In this document: piece after piece, positions 34,104 through 42,889 of the stretch
How positions within the stretch are numbered: the first letter of the stretch is position 1
How the letters are laid out: each line of letters begins with the position of its first letter
Assembly: GCF_016757215.1 (NCBI RefSeq)
Contig: NZ_JAESIY010000005.1
Location: forward strand, 124,001-188,000
Direction of reading: 5' to 3'
From: Fulvivirga sediminis
GTDB taxonomy: Bacteria > Bacteroidota > Bacteroidia > Cytophagales > Cyclobacteriaceae
Length of the DNA: 64,000 nucleotides
Made by a program: the position numbers and the translations under genes
The notes under the pieces: generated by a model
Told to the model about the DNA's origin: nothing
Databases searched by the model: none
Seen by the model: only the letters and a program-made list of their open reading frames with translations

Positions 34104-35144
34104 GTGGAAATAAGTGAAAGCATAAAATTCACAGAGAAAGCGGCGGAAGAATTGATAAACCTTCTCAATACCAGCAGCTATAATAAAATAGCTGTTCTAG
34201 TAGATGAAAATACCAAAGCTCACTGTTACCCTCTACTGGAAGCTCACCTTCCGCAGCATTTACTCATTGAAATAAGCAGTGGAGAAAGCCATAAAACTCT
34301 TGATACCTGCACCTTAATATGGCAGGAACTTACTGCTACTGCCTTTGATCGTAAATCATTATTTATTAATCTAGGAGGAGGGGTTATTGGTGATATGGGC
34401 GGCTTTTGTGCCAGCACGTACAAAAGGGGCATAGATTTTATTAACATCCCCACAACTTTACTATCTCAGGTAGATGCCAGCGTAGGAGGAAAGTTAGGGA
34501 TAGACTTCAATGGGTACAAAAATCATATTGGCCTATTTAAAGACCCTGTTGCAGTTATTATCGATCATTTTTTCTTAAAAACACTCCCTGCAAATGAACT
34601 TCGCTCAGGTTTTGCTGAGGTGATCAAACACCATCTCATTGCTGATAAAAACGGATGGAGCAAGTTACAAACACATGCCTTCCCTAATATCGACTGGACG
34701 GAATGTGTGAAACACTCTGTGAAAATAAAATCGGGCGTAGTAGACAACGACCCTTTAGAATCTGGTTTGAGAAAAATTCTAAATTTTGGTCATACTATTG
34801 GCCATGCTATTGAAAGTTATTTACTCAATAATAATAGAGCGGTGTTACATGGAGAGGCTGTAGCGGCAGGAATGATTTGCGAGAGCTACTTAAGCCTAAA
34901 ACGTGGATACATAAACAAAGAAGAACTTCAGGAAATAGAAACCTATATCCTAAGCATATTTGATAAACTTAATATTCTAGAAGCTGACCTCGAAGGCATC
35001 AATCAATACCTCGTTCAGGATAAGAAAAATAAGGAAAATAGAGTAATGGCTTCTCTACTTCAAAAAGTGGGAGAAGCTAATTGGGATATAAGCATATCAA
35101 ATACAGAAGCTAATGAGGCTATTATATACTATAATAACCTTTAA
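34104..35144 (+). CDS. aroB: 3-dehydroquinate synthase
   Basis: Protein of 346 aa starting at GTG 34104. Motifs: VDENTKAHCYPLLEAH, GGGVIGDMGGFCASTYKRGI, IPTTLLSQVDASVGGKLGID, LRSGFAEVIKHHLIAD, and NFGHTIGHAIES; the His and Lys residues in these make up the NAD/zinc site. It cyclises DAHP to 3-dehydroquinate, the second shikimate step. It follows pheA by 28 nt. Its stop codon overlaps that of a small convergent ORF (35141-35314), which is unusual. Confidence 0.95.
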   Translation: MEISESIKFTEKAAEELINLLNTSSYNKIAVLVDENTKAHCYPLLEAHLPQHLLIEISSGESHKTLDTCTLIWQELTATAFDRKSLFINLGGGVIGDMGGFCASTYKRGIDFINIPTTLLSQVDASVGGKLGIDFNGYKNHIGLFKDPVAVIIDHFFLKTLPANELRSGFAEVIKHHLIADKNGWSKLQTHAFPNIDWTECVKHSVKIKSGVVDNDPLESGLRKILNFGHTIGHAIESYLLNNNRAVLHGEAVAAGMICESYLSLKRGYINKEELQEIETYILSIFDKLNILEADLEGINQYLVQDKKNKENRVMASLLQKVGEANWDISISNTEANEAIIYYNNL

Positions 35145-35314
35145 ATATAATATGCTTCTATATCATCATTTATATCAGCAATCTTTCTTTGTGAAGATTT
35201 TAAATCGGATGATCTGGTGGGTAAAGTATTTCTTCCCCTTCCTGCAGAAGCTACTGTTAAAAGAGCGCCTACAGATAAACTTAAAGCTAAAGCCAACCTT
35301 CTTCTGTTTTTCAT
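35141..35314 (-). CDS. Predicted secreted 57-aa peptide, function unknown
   Basis: Minus-strand frame from ATG 35314 to TAA at 35143-35141, 57 aa. It starts with a textbook signal peptide: KNRRR basic head, LALALSLSVGALLTV hydrophobic core and an ASA cleavage box at 22-24. The mature peptide would be about 33 aa, basic first (GRGRNTLPTRSSDLKSSQRK) and acidic later (DINDDIEAYYI). Its stop overlaps the aroB stop. I do not recognise a family. No -7 element was found upstream. The well-formed signal peptide and the otherwise empty 268-nt gap before aroA support it. Confidence 0.45.
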   Translation of the reverse strand: MKNRRRLALALSLSVGALLTVASAGRGRNTLPTRSSDLKSSQRKIADINDDIEAYYI

Positions 35315-35412
35315 TTTCTTAAAACTGTTGTTTTTTCTTAGTATAATGTCATAAATAATGCCATTTTTAAAAACGCTGACTTAAGCCAATTGTTACATTA
35401 ATATTTCGAATC

Positions 35413-36645
35413 GTGGACATAAAAAAAATCTCAATAAAAAAACATAACAAACTACAGCCTACTACTATATCATTGCCAGCATCAAAAAGCATTGCTAATC
35501 GGGCTTTAATCATAGATGCGCTATGCAAATCACAGTCTGACATTAAAAATATTTCAGAGGCCAGAGATACTCAAACCATGCTGCGTCTACTAGCCTCTAA
35601 CGATGCAACCTGGGATGTGCTGGATGCCGGAACCACAATGAGATTTCTAACTGCTTTTTCAGCTGTTACTCAAACCGAAAAGATATTAACCGGCACACCC
35701 AGAATGCAGGAAAGGCCAATAAAGGTATTAGTAGATGCACTAAGTAAGCTTGGCGCTAATATTACTTATTTAAAGAATGAAGGGTACCCTCCTATTAAAG
35801 TAAATAAAATAGAGAATCAGGTTACTGATCGACTGGAAGTTCCTGGTAATATCAGTAGCCAATACATATCCGCCTTATTAATGATTGCCCCAATATTACC
35901 TCAGGGCCTTGAAATACAGCTCATTGGAGAAATAGGGAGCAAGCCATACATTGATATGACGCTAGCTGTAATGAAGTCTTTTGGTGTAACTGCCAGCTGG
36001 GAAGGAAGCAGCATTATTATAACGCCACAACAATATCAACCAAACCAATACACAGTAGAGCCCGACTGGTCAGCTGCCAGCTATTGGTATAGCTTTGTCG
36101 CCCTTTCAGACGAAGCCCAGATAGTACTAACAGACCTCAAGGATAACTCCATTCAAGGAGACAGGAAAATGGCAGATTTCATGACTGACTTAGGTGTTAC
36201 TACCACCTTTACAGAAGAAGGAGCCGTTCTCACTAAAAGCACTCATAAAAAACAGGCCAGCATAGACTTCACCCATTGTCCTGATTTAGCCCAAACAGTA
36301 GCTGTAATCTGCGCCATCAAAGGAATAGAGTGCCACATGACAGGCCTTGATAGCTTAAGGATAAAAGAAACCGATAGAATTAGTGCATTACAAAATGAAT
36401 TAGGAAAATTCGGAGGACAACTAACAGAAAATTCCAGCCAGTGGACATTAATTCCAGCCACTGAACCTTCAAAATTAAGCACCCCTGAGTTTGACACCTA
36501 CCATGATCATAGGATGGCTATGGCTTTTGCTCCTTTAGCTACTCATTTTGACATTACGATCAATGATCCTTCTGTGGTAAACAAATCATACCCAAGCTAT
36601 TGGGAGGATGTAAAAAAAGCAGGTTTCGAAATATTAGAATTGTAA
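35413..36645 (+). CDS. aroA: 3-phosphoshikimate 1-carboxyvinyltransferase (EPSP synthase)
   Basis: Protein of 410 aa starting at GTG 35413. Motifs: ISLPASKSIANRALI (PEP/shikimate site, normally xSKSxxNRxL), LDAGTTMRFLTAF, TGTPRMQERPI, LRIKETDRISAL and YHDHRMAMAFA. It joins shikimate-3-phosphate and PEP to form EPSP. It is somewhat shorter than the Escherichia coli enzyme (427). The upstream gap holds the 57-aa peptide gene on the other strand. The stop overlaps the convergent metal-binding gene by 12 nt. Confidence 0.95.
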   Translation: MDIKKISIKKHNKLQPTTISLPASKSIANRALIIDALCKSQSDIKNISEARDTQTMLRLLASNDATWDVLDAGTTMRFLTAFSAVTQTEKILTGTPRMQERPIKVLVDALSKLGANITYLKNEGYPPIKVNKIENQVTDRLEVPGNISSQYISALLMIAPILPQGLEIQLIGEIGSKPYIDMTLAVMKSFGVTASWEGSSIIITPQQYQPNQYTVEPDWSAASYWYSFVALSDEAQIVLTDLKDNSIQGDRKMADFMTDLGVTTTFTEEGAVLTKSTHKKQASIDFTHCPDLAQTVAVICAIKGIECHMTGLDSLRIKETDRISALQNELGKFGGQLTENSSQWTLIPATEPSKLSTPEFDTYHDHRMAMAFAPLATHFDITINDPSVVNKSYPSYWEDVKKAGFEILEL

Positions 36646-37419
36646 AGAATTGAAATAAGAGAGAGCTTGGATTATTCTAGATCCATACCAAGAGAACATT
36701 TCACCATCTACCAGATGAATATTTGAAAGAGCACTTACCCTTTCAAGTTCTCTTTTATGCTTTTCTTTAAAAGGAAATGGCTCTGAAGATAGCAATATCA
36801 AATCAGGCTTAAGCTCATTAATTTCCTCCAAAGATAATTCAGGATACCTTGGCACTTCTTTAAGCACATTTTTCAATCCTAAAGTCTCTAGCACGTTATT
36901 AATATAGGTATCTCCTCCCACAGCCATATATGGTTTTCTCCAAATCAGATAAAGTACTCTTTTAGCCTCCCTTTTATGGAGACTCTCCAGCCCATTATTG
37001 ATCTTATCAATAATACTTTGTGCCCGTCTTGCCCTGCCGGTAATAGCACCTATATCTCTGATCATTTCAATAGCCTCTGGAATGCTCTTGATATCAGTAA
37101 GTAAAAGTGAGTATTTAGTTTGAAGGAGTTCTATTCCTTCTTTATAGTTCTCTTCTTTATTGCCAATAATTAAGTCAGGAGTGAGTTCATCAATAACATC
37201 AAACTTAAAGTTCTTTGTTCCTCCTATTTTGGGAATAGACTTAGTAAGCTCTTTGGGGTGTACACAAAATTTAGTAACACCTATTATTTGATCTTGAAGT
37301 TCTAAGTTAAAGAGAAGTTCTGTGATGGAGGGCACTAGGGATATGATCTTCGGGCAATGAGGCCCCTTCCCCTCATTACCCATATGATCATTAAGCTCTT
37401 TTATTGCATAACTTTGCAT
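36634..37419 (-). CDS. Helical-backbone metal/corrinoid receptor (BtuF-like), no signal peptide
   Basis: Protein of 261 aa. The N-terminal lobe begins KIISLVPSITELLFNLELQD and continues QIIGVTKFCVHP, and the protein has LTPDLIIGNKEENYKEGIEL and KRVLYLIWRKPYMAVGGDTY in the linker and C lobe. This is the single-helix backbone fold of BtuF/FhuD-type binding proteins. Unlike periplasmic forms it has no signal peptide or lipobox, so it may be cytoplasmic. ATG 37419 matches the family's length, although a perfect -7 element ends only 4 nt before it. The alternative start is ATG 37383. Its 3' end overlaps aroA by 12 nt. Confidence 0.8.
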   Translation of the reverse strand: MQSYAIKELNDHMGNEGKGPHCPKIISLVPSITELLFNLELQDQIIGVTKFCVHPKELTKSIPKIGGTKNFKFDVIDELTPDLIIGNKEENYKEGIELLQTKYSLLLTDIKSIPEAIEMIRDIGAITGRARRAQSIIDKINNGLESLHKREAKRVLYLIWRKPYMAVGGDTYINNVLETLGLKNVLKEVPRYPELSLEEINELKPDLILLSSEPFPFKEKHKRELERVSALSNIHLVDGEMFSWYGSRIIQALSYFNSLQF

Positions 37420-37423
37420 ATTA

Positions 37424-37431
37424 CAAAGTTA
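37424..37431 (-). promoter_or_regulatory. -7 element (TAACTTTG) of the BtuF-like gene
   Basis: Exact TAnnTTTG on the minus strand, 4 nt before ATG 37419. If used, the mRNA is leaderless from 37419, or translation starts at ATG 37383. Confidence 0.45.
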
Positions 37432-37439
37432 GGGCAACA

Positions 37440-37582
37440 CTAGTTATATTAAAAAATAAGCCTAACAAGCTTCAATCAGACTCTGGTGGACAAGTTAAAA
37501 AAATTTGGTATCACGGTGGTAAAAGCTTTTAGCTTTTACCACCTTTAGCTTTAATAAACTCAATTAGTCCACCTAGTTATAT
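37440..37582. repeat. Imperfect nested inverted repeat with flanking 10-bp direct repeat
   Basis: In the 312-nt gene-free stretch 37420-37731, GGTGGAC (37485-37491) pairs with GTCCACC (37567-37573), and inside it GGTGGTAAAAGCT (37515-37527) pairs perfectly with AGCTTTTACCACC (37531-37543). CTAGTTATAT occurs at both 37440-37449 and 37573-37582. It could be a remnant of a small non-autonomous mobile element or a structured transcript end. The flanking repeats are not at the exact ends, so mobility is not established. Confidence 0.35.
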
Positions 37583-37680
37583 CAATCGCATTTTTTTTAC
37601 ACCTGCAAAGTTCCTTTTGCAATGTTACATAGCACTAATACAATGATATATTGAGAATAAGGCTAATGATACCAATAAGT

Positions 37681-37725
37681 TTAAAAAATGATTATCCTTG
37701 ATTAACTTAAAAAATGATTATCCTT
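37681..37725. repeat. Two tandem copies of a 26-bp AT-rich unit
   Basis: TTAAAAAATGATTATCCTT occurs at 37681-37699 and again at 37707-37725, a period of 26 bp, just beyond the stop codon of the YfiR-like gene. Local duplication is the simplest reading. Confidence 0.6.
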
Positions 37726-37731
37726 AATCAG

Positions 37732-38256
37732 CTATATCAAGATTGCCATGCTTGACAACTGACCTGAAACTTTTAATTGAGACTGCTCAATAACTTTTTG
37801 GTTCAATTCGAAAGCCAATTTGTTATTTACAGTTCTAAAATTGATTCCGCTACCTTTTTGCCCTAAGCCCGGTTTATCTGTAATTATAAGTGTAGAGCTA
37901 TTAGACAATTTACCTCTGATTTCGTCGAAGTCTTTGCTACTTCCCTTAGCCACGTACAAGATGTGGCAAGATGAAATTTCAGAAGGACTATTAAATTTCT
38001 TTACGACAAATTTTTTGTTACCACGTAACTTGCCGCCATACCACGTATTCAACGTGTTATACACCTCATCATCACCTATTACAGCAATAACAAAATTTTG
38101 GGACTGATCTGAACTTGGCCATTGGATATACTTGATGAAGTTATAAATCATCATCGAGTGAATCTCATGAATTGGCCGTCCTTGTGCACGAGTGGTTCCG
38201 AAGAACGCTACCAGCATAAATGCTGTCAACAGAGTTGTAGATTTTAATATTTTCAT
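37732..38256 (-). CDS. YfiR-like (DUF4154) exported protein
   Basis: Protein of 174 aa with a signal peptide at about 1-24 (LKSTTLLTAFMLVAFFGTTR, cleaved near AQG). The mature part has MIYNFIKYIQWPSSDQSQNF, FVIAVIGDDEVYNTL and SGINFRTVNNKLAFELN near the end, the pattern of the YfiR family. YfiR in Pseudomonas restrains the diguanylate cyclase YfiN from the periplasm, but no YfiN or YfiB is adjacent here. Bacteroidota carry many YfiR-like proteins without that partner, so the function is open. Two tandem repeats lie right past the stop. Confidence 0.85.
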   Translation of the reverse strand: MKILKSTTLLTAFMLVAFFGTTRAQGRPIHEIHSMMIYNFIKYIQWPSSDQSQNFVIAVIGDDEVYNTLNTWYGGKLRGNKKFVVKKFNSPSEISSCHILYVAKGSSKDFDEIRGKLSNSSTLIITDKPGLGQKGSGINFRTVNNKLAFELNQKVIEQSQLKVSGQLSSMAILI

Positions 38257-38366
38257 AATTCTTTACTAGTTGGACTCTTACCCAATAACCAAAGCCAGTG
38301 CCAATCATGAAAACATCTTTAACGCGTAATAAAAGGGGTTTTTAGAAGAGTTAAAAAGTGAAATAT

Positions 38367-38399
38367 TCCCAATTAGAGATTTTAATTCTCTAATTGGGA
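38367..38399 (-). terminator. Terminator of the M42 peptidase gene
   Basis: TCCCAATTAGAGA and TCTCTAATTGGGA form a perfect 13-bp stem around a 7-nt loop, about 12 nt after the stop codon of the M42 gene (minus strand). Only short T-runs follow. Confidence 0.6.
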
Positions 38400-38410
38400 G
38401 GTAATGTTTT

Positions 38411-39481
38411 TTATTTTATGTATCGAAAATCCTGACCATCTTGAACATTTAACAAGAATTGGTATATAAGCTGGATTACATTTTCTACATCAGCTCTATG
38501 AACAGTTTCCACGGTAGTATGCATGTATTTCAGAGGCAGCGATATTAAAGCAGAAGCCACACCTTCATTAGAATAAGCAAAAGCATCAGTATCCGTACCC
38601 GTAGCCCTAGAAGCCGCTGCCCTTTGGAAAGGGATATCATTTTTTTCAGCAGATTCAATGATAAGCTTCAGCACATTATTGTGCACTGCAGGGCCATAAG
38701 TGAGCACTGGGCCATCACCAGCCTTTTGTAATCCATTTTTAATACGATCATATAGTGGTGACGTAGTTTCATGACAAACATCTGTAACTATAGCCAAATT
38801 CGGCTTTATCCTCTCAGCAATCATTTGTGCCCCTCTAAGACCTACCTCTTCCTGTACAGCATTAACGATGTACAAGCCAAAAGGAAGCTCCTTTTTATTT
38901 TCCTTCAGCCTTCTTGCCACTTCGGCTATCATATAGCCACCCATGCGGTTATCTAGCGCTCGGCCTACCAAAAAGTCCTTTCCTAGCTCCATTAGTTCAT
39001 CATCGAAAGTCATAACACTTCCTACATGAACACCCAGCTCTTCCACCTCTTCTTTATTATTACAGCCAATATCAACTATAATATTTTTCAAAGTAGGTTT
39101 TTCTTCGTTTTCTTTATTTCTAACATGTATAGCAGGCCAGCCGAAAACACCTTTCACAATGCCATTTTCAGTATGAATATTTACTCTCTTAGAAGGTGCT
39201 ATCTGATGATCAGATCCTCCGTTTCTCTGCACGTAGATATACCCCTCATCATTAATATAGTTAACAAACCACGAAATTTCATCGGCATGAGCCTCTATTA
39301 CGACCTTATATTTAGCTGAAGGATTTATTACACCTACCACAGAACCATAAGTATCTGTGAAATACTCATCGATATAGGGTTTTATGTATTCTAACCATAT
39401 TTCCTGACCTGATGACTCAAAACCAGTAGGTGAAGAATTGTTTAAGTACTTCTCTAAAAATGATTTACTCTTATTATCCAT
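38411..39481 (-). CDS. M42-family metallopeptidase
   Basis: Protein of 356 aa of the glutamyl/aminopeptidase M42 family: VVIEAHADEISWFVNYIND (first zinc His-Ala-Asp), FLVGRALDNRMGGYMIAEV (bridging Asp), VNAVQEEVGLRGAQMIAER (catalytic Glu-Glu), VTDVCHE and a final TGTDTDAFAYSNEG. A domain around residues 80-165 is the usual insert. It trims amino acids from peptides in the cytoplasm as large tetrahedral complexes. It lies 13 nt after the SDR gene, so it is the last gene of the pccB-SDR-M42 operon. Confidence 0.92.
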   Translation of the reverse strand: MDNKSKSFLEKYLNNSSPTGFESSGQEIWLEYIKPYIDEYFTDTYGSVVGVINPSAKYKVVIEAHADEISWFVNYINDEGYIYVQRNGGSDHQIAPSKRVNIHTENGIVKGVFGWPAIHVRNKENEEKPTLKNIIVDIGCNNKEEVEELGVHVGSVMTFDDELMELGKDFLVGRALDNRMGGYMIAEVARRLKENKKELPFGLYIVNAVQEEVGLRGAQMIAERIKPNLAIVTDVCHETTSPLYDRIKNGLQKAGDGPVLTYGPAVHNNVLKLIIESAEKNDIPFQRAAASRATGTDTDAFAYSNEGVASALISLPLKYMHTTVETVHRADVENVIQLIYQFLLNVQDGQDFRYIK

Positions 39482-39494
39482 TCTTTGTTTTTAT

Positions 39495-40193
39495 TTATAT
39501 AACAGACCTTGTAAGGCCTCCATCTACTTTTATATTTTGCCCGGTGATATATGCAGCATCATCCGAAAGTAAAAATTTCACTGTTTTTGCCACTTCTTCC
39601 ATAAGCCCCTGCCTTTTCATAGGTATTTTATTTACTATTTCTGCAGTTGCTTTAAAGCTATTAATATAACCAGGCAGTACATTATTCATTCTTATATTAT
39701 TAACAGCAAATTCATCAGCATAAAGTTTAGCATAATTAGCTAATCCTGCTCTTAAAACAGAAGAAACAGGAAATGCCGCAGAAGGCTCCGTAGCAGCAAA
39801 TGTAGAAATATTAACATAGACGCCTGATCCTTGCTTTTTCATAATAGGCGTAACTAAAGCTGCCATTTTTGCCACATTTAATAAAACCAGGTTTAAGCCA
39901 TGATGCCACTCTTCCTCAGAAATCTCTAAAAGACTTCCTCCTGCCGGATGCCCTGTATTATTCACCACGCTATCAATTCTTCCGAATTTTCCCATAGTGA
40001 GATTAACTAGCTTTTTGAGATCACTTTTTTCAGTAACAGATCCTTGAACCCCTAAGGCTCCTAACTCTTCAGCCAGCATCATCACTTTTTCTGACCGTGA
40101 CAATAGGGCCAATTCATATTCAGCTTTTAATGCTATAGCGCATGCTCGTCCAATACCCCCACTGGAACCGGTAATAATTGCTACTTTTTTCAT
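39495..40193 (-). CDS. Short-chain dehydrogenase/reductase
   Basis: Protein of 232 aa. The cofactor loop is TGSSGGIGRACAIAL at 8-22. NNTGHPAGG (NNxG motif) lies near residue 84. The usual YxxxK is replaced here by the segment SVLRAGLANYAKLYADEF, which keeps the Lys but not a clear Tyr at the canonical spot. The end carries VKVDGGLTRSVI. It reduces or oxidises an unknown alcohol or ketone with NAD(P). The start immediately follows the stop of the carboxyltransferase gene (TAAATG), so the two are coupled. Confidence 0.85.
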   Translation of the reverse strand: MKKVAIITGSSGGIGRACAIALKAEYELALLSRSEKVMMLAEELGALGVQGSVTEKSDLKKLVNLTMGKFGRIDSVVNNTGHPAGGSLLEISEEEWHHGLNLVLLNVAKMAALVTPIMKKQGSGVYVNISTFAATEPSAAFPVSSVLRAGLANYAKLYADEFAVNNIRMNNVLPGYINSFKATAEIVNKIPMKRQGLMEEVAKTVKFLLSDDAAYITGQNIKVDGGLTRSVI

Positions 40194-41783
40194 TTACAAC
40201 GGTATATTGCCATGCTTTTTCCTAGGCAAAGTGGCTACTTTATTCTCTAACATTTTAAATGCTCTGATCAGCTTAGACCTGGTATCTTCAGGCAGAATCA
40301 CTTCATCAATATATCCACGATGTGCAGCACGATAAGGGTTAGCAAACTTACCGGTATATTCATCAATTTTCTCCTGAAGCTTAACTTCTGGGTCATCAGC
40401 GGCACTTATTTCTTTTCTAAATATAATTTCTGCGGCACCTTTGGCTCCCATTACAGCTATTTCTGCCATAGGCCAAGCATAGTTCATATCTGCGCCTATG
40501 TGTTTAGAGTTCATTACATCATAAGCCCCACCATAGGCTTTTCTGGTAATAACGGTAATACGTGGAACTGTAGCTTCACTGAATGCATATAGAAGTTTGG
40601 CTCCATTCGTGATTATGCCGTTCCACTCCTGATCAGTACCTGGTAAAAAGCCGGGTACGTCTTCCAGTACCAACAAGGGGATATTAAAACAATCACAAAA
40701 CCGAACAAAACGAGCGCCTTTGGTACTGGCATTTATATCTAACACTCCCGCCAATGAGGCCGGCTGATTTCCCACTACACCAATACTACGCCCTCCTATC
40801 CGTGCCATGCCTACTACTATATTTTCAGCAAAATTTTCATGCACTTCTAAAAAGCTATCTGCATCTACAATACCATTGATGACTTCCTTCATGTCATAGG
40901 GTTTATTAGGATTATCTGGAATAAGATCATTCAGCTTAGCCACTGTTTCATCTTCCTTCACTTCATATGGATATACAGGTGCATCTTCCTCACAGTTTTG
41001 AGGAACATAAGATAGCAGTTTTTTTATCTCATTTATACAAACGGCTTCATTGGCACAGGCAAAATGCGTTACTCCACTTTTAGTGCTATGGGCACTAGCC
41101 CCACCTAGCTCCTCTGCTGTTACATTCTCCTGAGTTACGGTTTTAACTACATTAGGCCCCGTTACAAACATATAAGAGGTGTTTTCCACCATAAAAATAA
41201 AATCTGTTATGGCTGGTGAGTACACTGCTCCTCCGGCACATGGCCCCATTATGGCAGAAATCTGAGGAATAACCCCAGAGGCCATGGTGTTTTTAAAGAA
41301 AATATCAGCGTATCCTGCTAGTGACACCACTCCTTCCTGTATCCTGGCTCCACCTGAATCATTCAATCCAATTATAGGAGCTCCGTTTTGCATAGCTAAG
41401 TCCATTAACTTCACTATTTTCTCAGCATGTGTTTCTGATAAAGAGCCGCCAAAGACTGTGAAATCTTGCGAAAAGACATATACTAGCCGGCCATTTACAG
41501 TGCCATAACCCGTAATCACACCATCACCAGGGTAATATTGCTGATCTAGACCAAAATCTTTACAGCGATGCATTACAAACTTACCGATCTCCTCAAAAGA
41601 GCCTTCATCTAACAGCAAGTGTATTCTCTCTCGAGCGGTGAGCTTCCCTTTATCATGCTGGGTCTGAATTCTATCTTCTCCCCCTCCTAAAAGTGCTTCT
41701 TTTTCTTTCTCTTTTAGTAAGGCATACTTTTCCTTGTTAGTAGGCAGAGTGTAAACAGGCTTTTTTGATTTCTTTTCGTCCAT
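40194..41783 (-). CDS. Acyl-CoA carboxylase carboxyltransferase subunit (propionyl-CoA carboxylase beta-like)
   Basis: Protein of 529 aa with the paired carboxyltransferase lobes: [60 protein letters not shown] and [20 protein letters not shown]. These match propionyl-CoA carboxylase (PccB) and its acetyl/propionyl relatives, different from the methylcrotonyl-type copy at 18230. It passes CO2 from carboxybiotin to propionyl-CoA to give methylmalonyl-CoA. No biotin carboxylase is adjacent. It is the first gene of a three-gene minus operon (then SDR, M42 peptidase), with TATATTTG 22 nt before ATG 41783. Confidence 0.92.
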   Translation of the reverse strand: MDEKKSKKPVYTLPTNKEKYALLKEKEKEALLGGGEDRIQTQHDKGKLTARERIHLLLDEGSFEEIGKFVMHRCKDFGLDQQYYPGDGVITGYGTVNGRLVYVFSQDFTVFGGSLSETHAEKIVKLMDLAMQNGAPIIGLNDSGGARIQEGVVSLAGYADIFFKNTMASGVIPQISAIMGPCAGGAVYSPAITDFIFMVENTSYMFVTGPNVVKTVTQENVTAEELGGASAHSTKSGVTHFACANEAVCINEIKKLLSYVPQNCEEDAPVYPYEVKEDETVAKLNDLIPDNPNKPYDMKEVINGIVDADSFLEVHENFAENIVVGMARIGGRSIGVVGNQPASLAGVLDINASTKGARFVRFCDCFNIPLLVLEDVPGFLPGTDQEWNGIITNGAKLLYAFSEATVPRITVITRKAYGGAYDVMNSKHIGADMNYAWPMAEIAVMGAKGAAEIIFRKEISAADDPEVKLQEKIDEYTGKFANPYRAAHRGYIDEVILPEDTRSKLIRAFKMLENKVATLPRKKHGNIPL

Positions 41784-41804
41784 TTTTCATGAGTTAGTCT
41801 ATAT

Positions 41805-41812
41805 CAAATATA
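41805..41812 (-). promoter_or_regulatory. -7 element (TATATTTG) of the pccB-SDR-M42 operon
   Basis: Exact TAnnTTTG on the minus strand, 21 nt before ATG 41783, giving a leader of about 15 nt. Confidence 0.5.
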
Positions 41813-41887
41813 AAGAAATTGATATGGATAAACTTGCTTAGAATACATTTTCCCGTCATAAAAGAGTAAGAGCCAATAGAGTTTACT

Positions 41888-41895
41888 TAACTTCG
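41888..41895 (+). promoter_or_regulatory. Near-consensus -7 element (TAACTTCG) of the Ppx/GppA gene
   Basis: One mismatch to TAnnTTTG, 18 nt before ATG 41914. Confidence 0.35.
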
Positions 41896-41913
41896 AACAA
41901 ATTTTTATTATAT

Positions 41914-42831
41914 ATGAACAAAGTAGCCATCATTGATTGCGGAACTAACACTTTTCATCTACTTATAGCTGAGTTAAGTAATGGTTCTTTTAATATTTTA
42001 TATTCAATAAAGACTCCGGTACGAATTGGAAAAGGAGGTATTAGCAATGGTATGATCATGGATGATGCTGTACTGCGTGCCACTAAAGTACTTAAGAGTT
42101 TTTCTGAAACCATTCAAAAATATGAAGTGACTGATATACGCGCTTTCGCTACCAGTGCTTTCAGAAATGCTAAGAATGGGGAAGAAATTAAGCTGCAGAT
42201 AAAAGAAGTTACAGGAATAGACATTCAGATTATTTCAGGAGATGAAGAGGCTTCACTAATTTTTTCAGGGGTAAAAGCAGCGGTAAAGCTAGGCAGTGCC
42301 CCTTGTTTGATCATGGACATAGGAGGCGGCAGTATTGAATTTATCATTGGCACAGAAAAAGAAATGCTTTGGAAAAGAAGCTTTGAAGTAGGAGCCCAAA
42401 GACTTTTAGATCAATTTCATAAAAACGACCCCATAACTGAAGAAGAGATCAGTGATCTGGAATCATATCTTGACAAGCAACTAGCCCCTTTGCTTGAAGC
42501 TATTGAAACACACACACCAACAACCTTGGTAGGCTCCTCCGGCACCTTTGACACGCTGAGTGAGATATATTGCAGAAGCAAAAATATAGCTTTTGCAGAA
42601 ACCTCAAGCGAACTACCTCTAACCTTGCAGGCTTACGAAAATATTCATAAAGAATTACTCATTAAAAACCGTGATGAGCGTATGAACATTCCGGGCATGA
42701 TAGAGATGCGAGTAGATATGATAGTGGTAGCTTCTTGTGTAATTAACTGGTTATTAAGGAAGAGTGTATTTAATAAGTTGAAAGTTTCTACTTACTCCCT
42801 TAAGGAGGGGGCACTGTATGAGCTATCTTAA
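41914..42831 (+). CDS. Ppx/GppA-type exopolyphosphatase/pppGpp phosphatase
   Basis: Protein of 305 aa of the ASKHA phosphatase fold: IDCGTNTFHLLIAEL near the start (phosphate-1 loop), FATSAFRNAKNGEE, ISGDEEASLIFSGV and MDIGGGSIEFIIGTEKEM (second phosphate loop), then TLVGSSGTFDTLSEIY. It removes terminal phosphate from polyphosphate or from pppGpp. The short form without C-terminal domains is usual in Bacteroidota. It is divergent from the pccB operon and ends 58 nt before the next gene, which has its own promoter. Confidence 0.9.
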   Translation: MNKVAIIDCGTNTFHLLIAELSNGSFNILYSIKTPVRIGKGGISNGMIMDDAVLRATKVLKSFSETIQKYEVTDIRAFATSAFRNAKNGEEIKLQIKEVTGIDIQIISGDEEASLIFSGVKAAVKLGSAPCLIMDIGGGSIEFIIGTEKEMLWKRSFEVGAQRLLDQFHKNDPITEEEISDLESYLDKQLAPLLEAIETHTPTTLVGSSGTFDTLSEIYCRSKNIAFAETSSELPLTLQAYENIHKELLIKNRDERMNIPGMIEMRVDMIVVASCVINWLLRKSVFNKLKVSTYSLKEGALYELS

Positions 42832-42875
42832 GCTATTTTAACCGTCTGATCTCACAATACTTGCATGATATGCCT

Positions 42876-42883
42876 TAAATTTG
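42876..42883 (+). promoter_or_regulatory. -7 element (TAAATTTG) of the Ldh-family gene
   Basis: Exact TAnnTTTG ending 6 nt before ATG 42890, so the mRNA would be leaderless or nearly so. The TTG at 42881 that could be read as a start lies inside this element. Confidence 0.5.
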
Positions 42884-42889
42884 CGAACT

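Noticed and set aside
37500-37620. The hairpin at 37515-37543 as the terminator of the YfiR-like gene
   Set aside because: It lies about 190 nt past the stop on the minus strand and has no immediate T-run, so it is kept only as a repeat.
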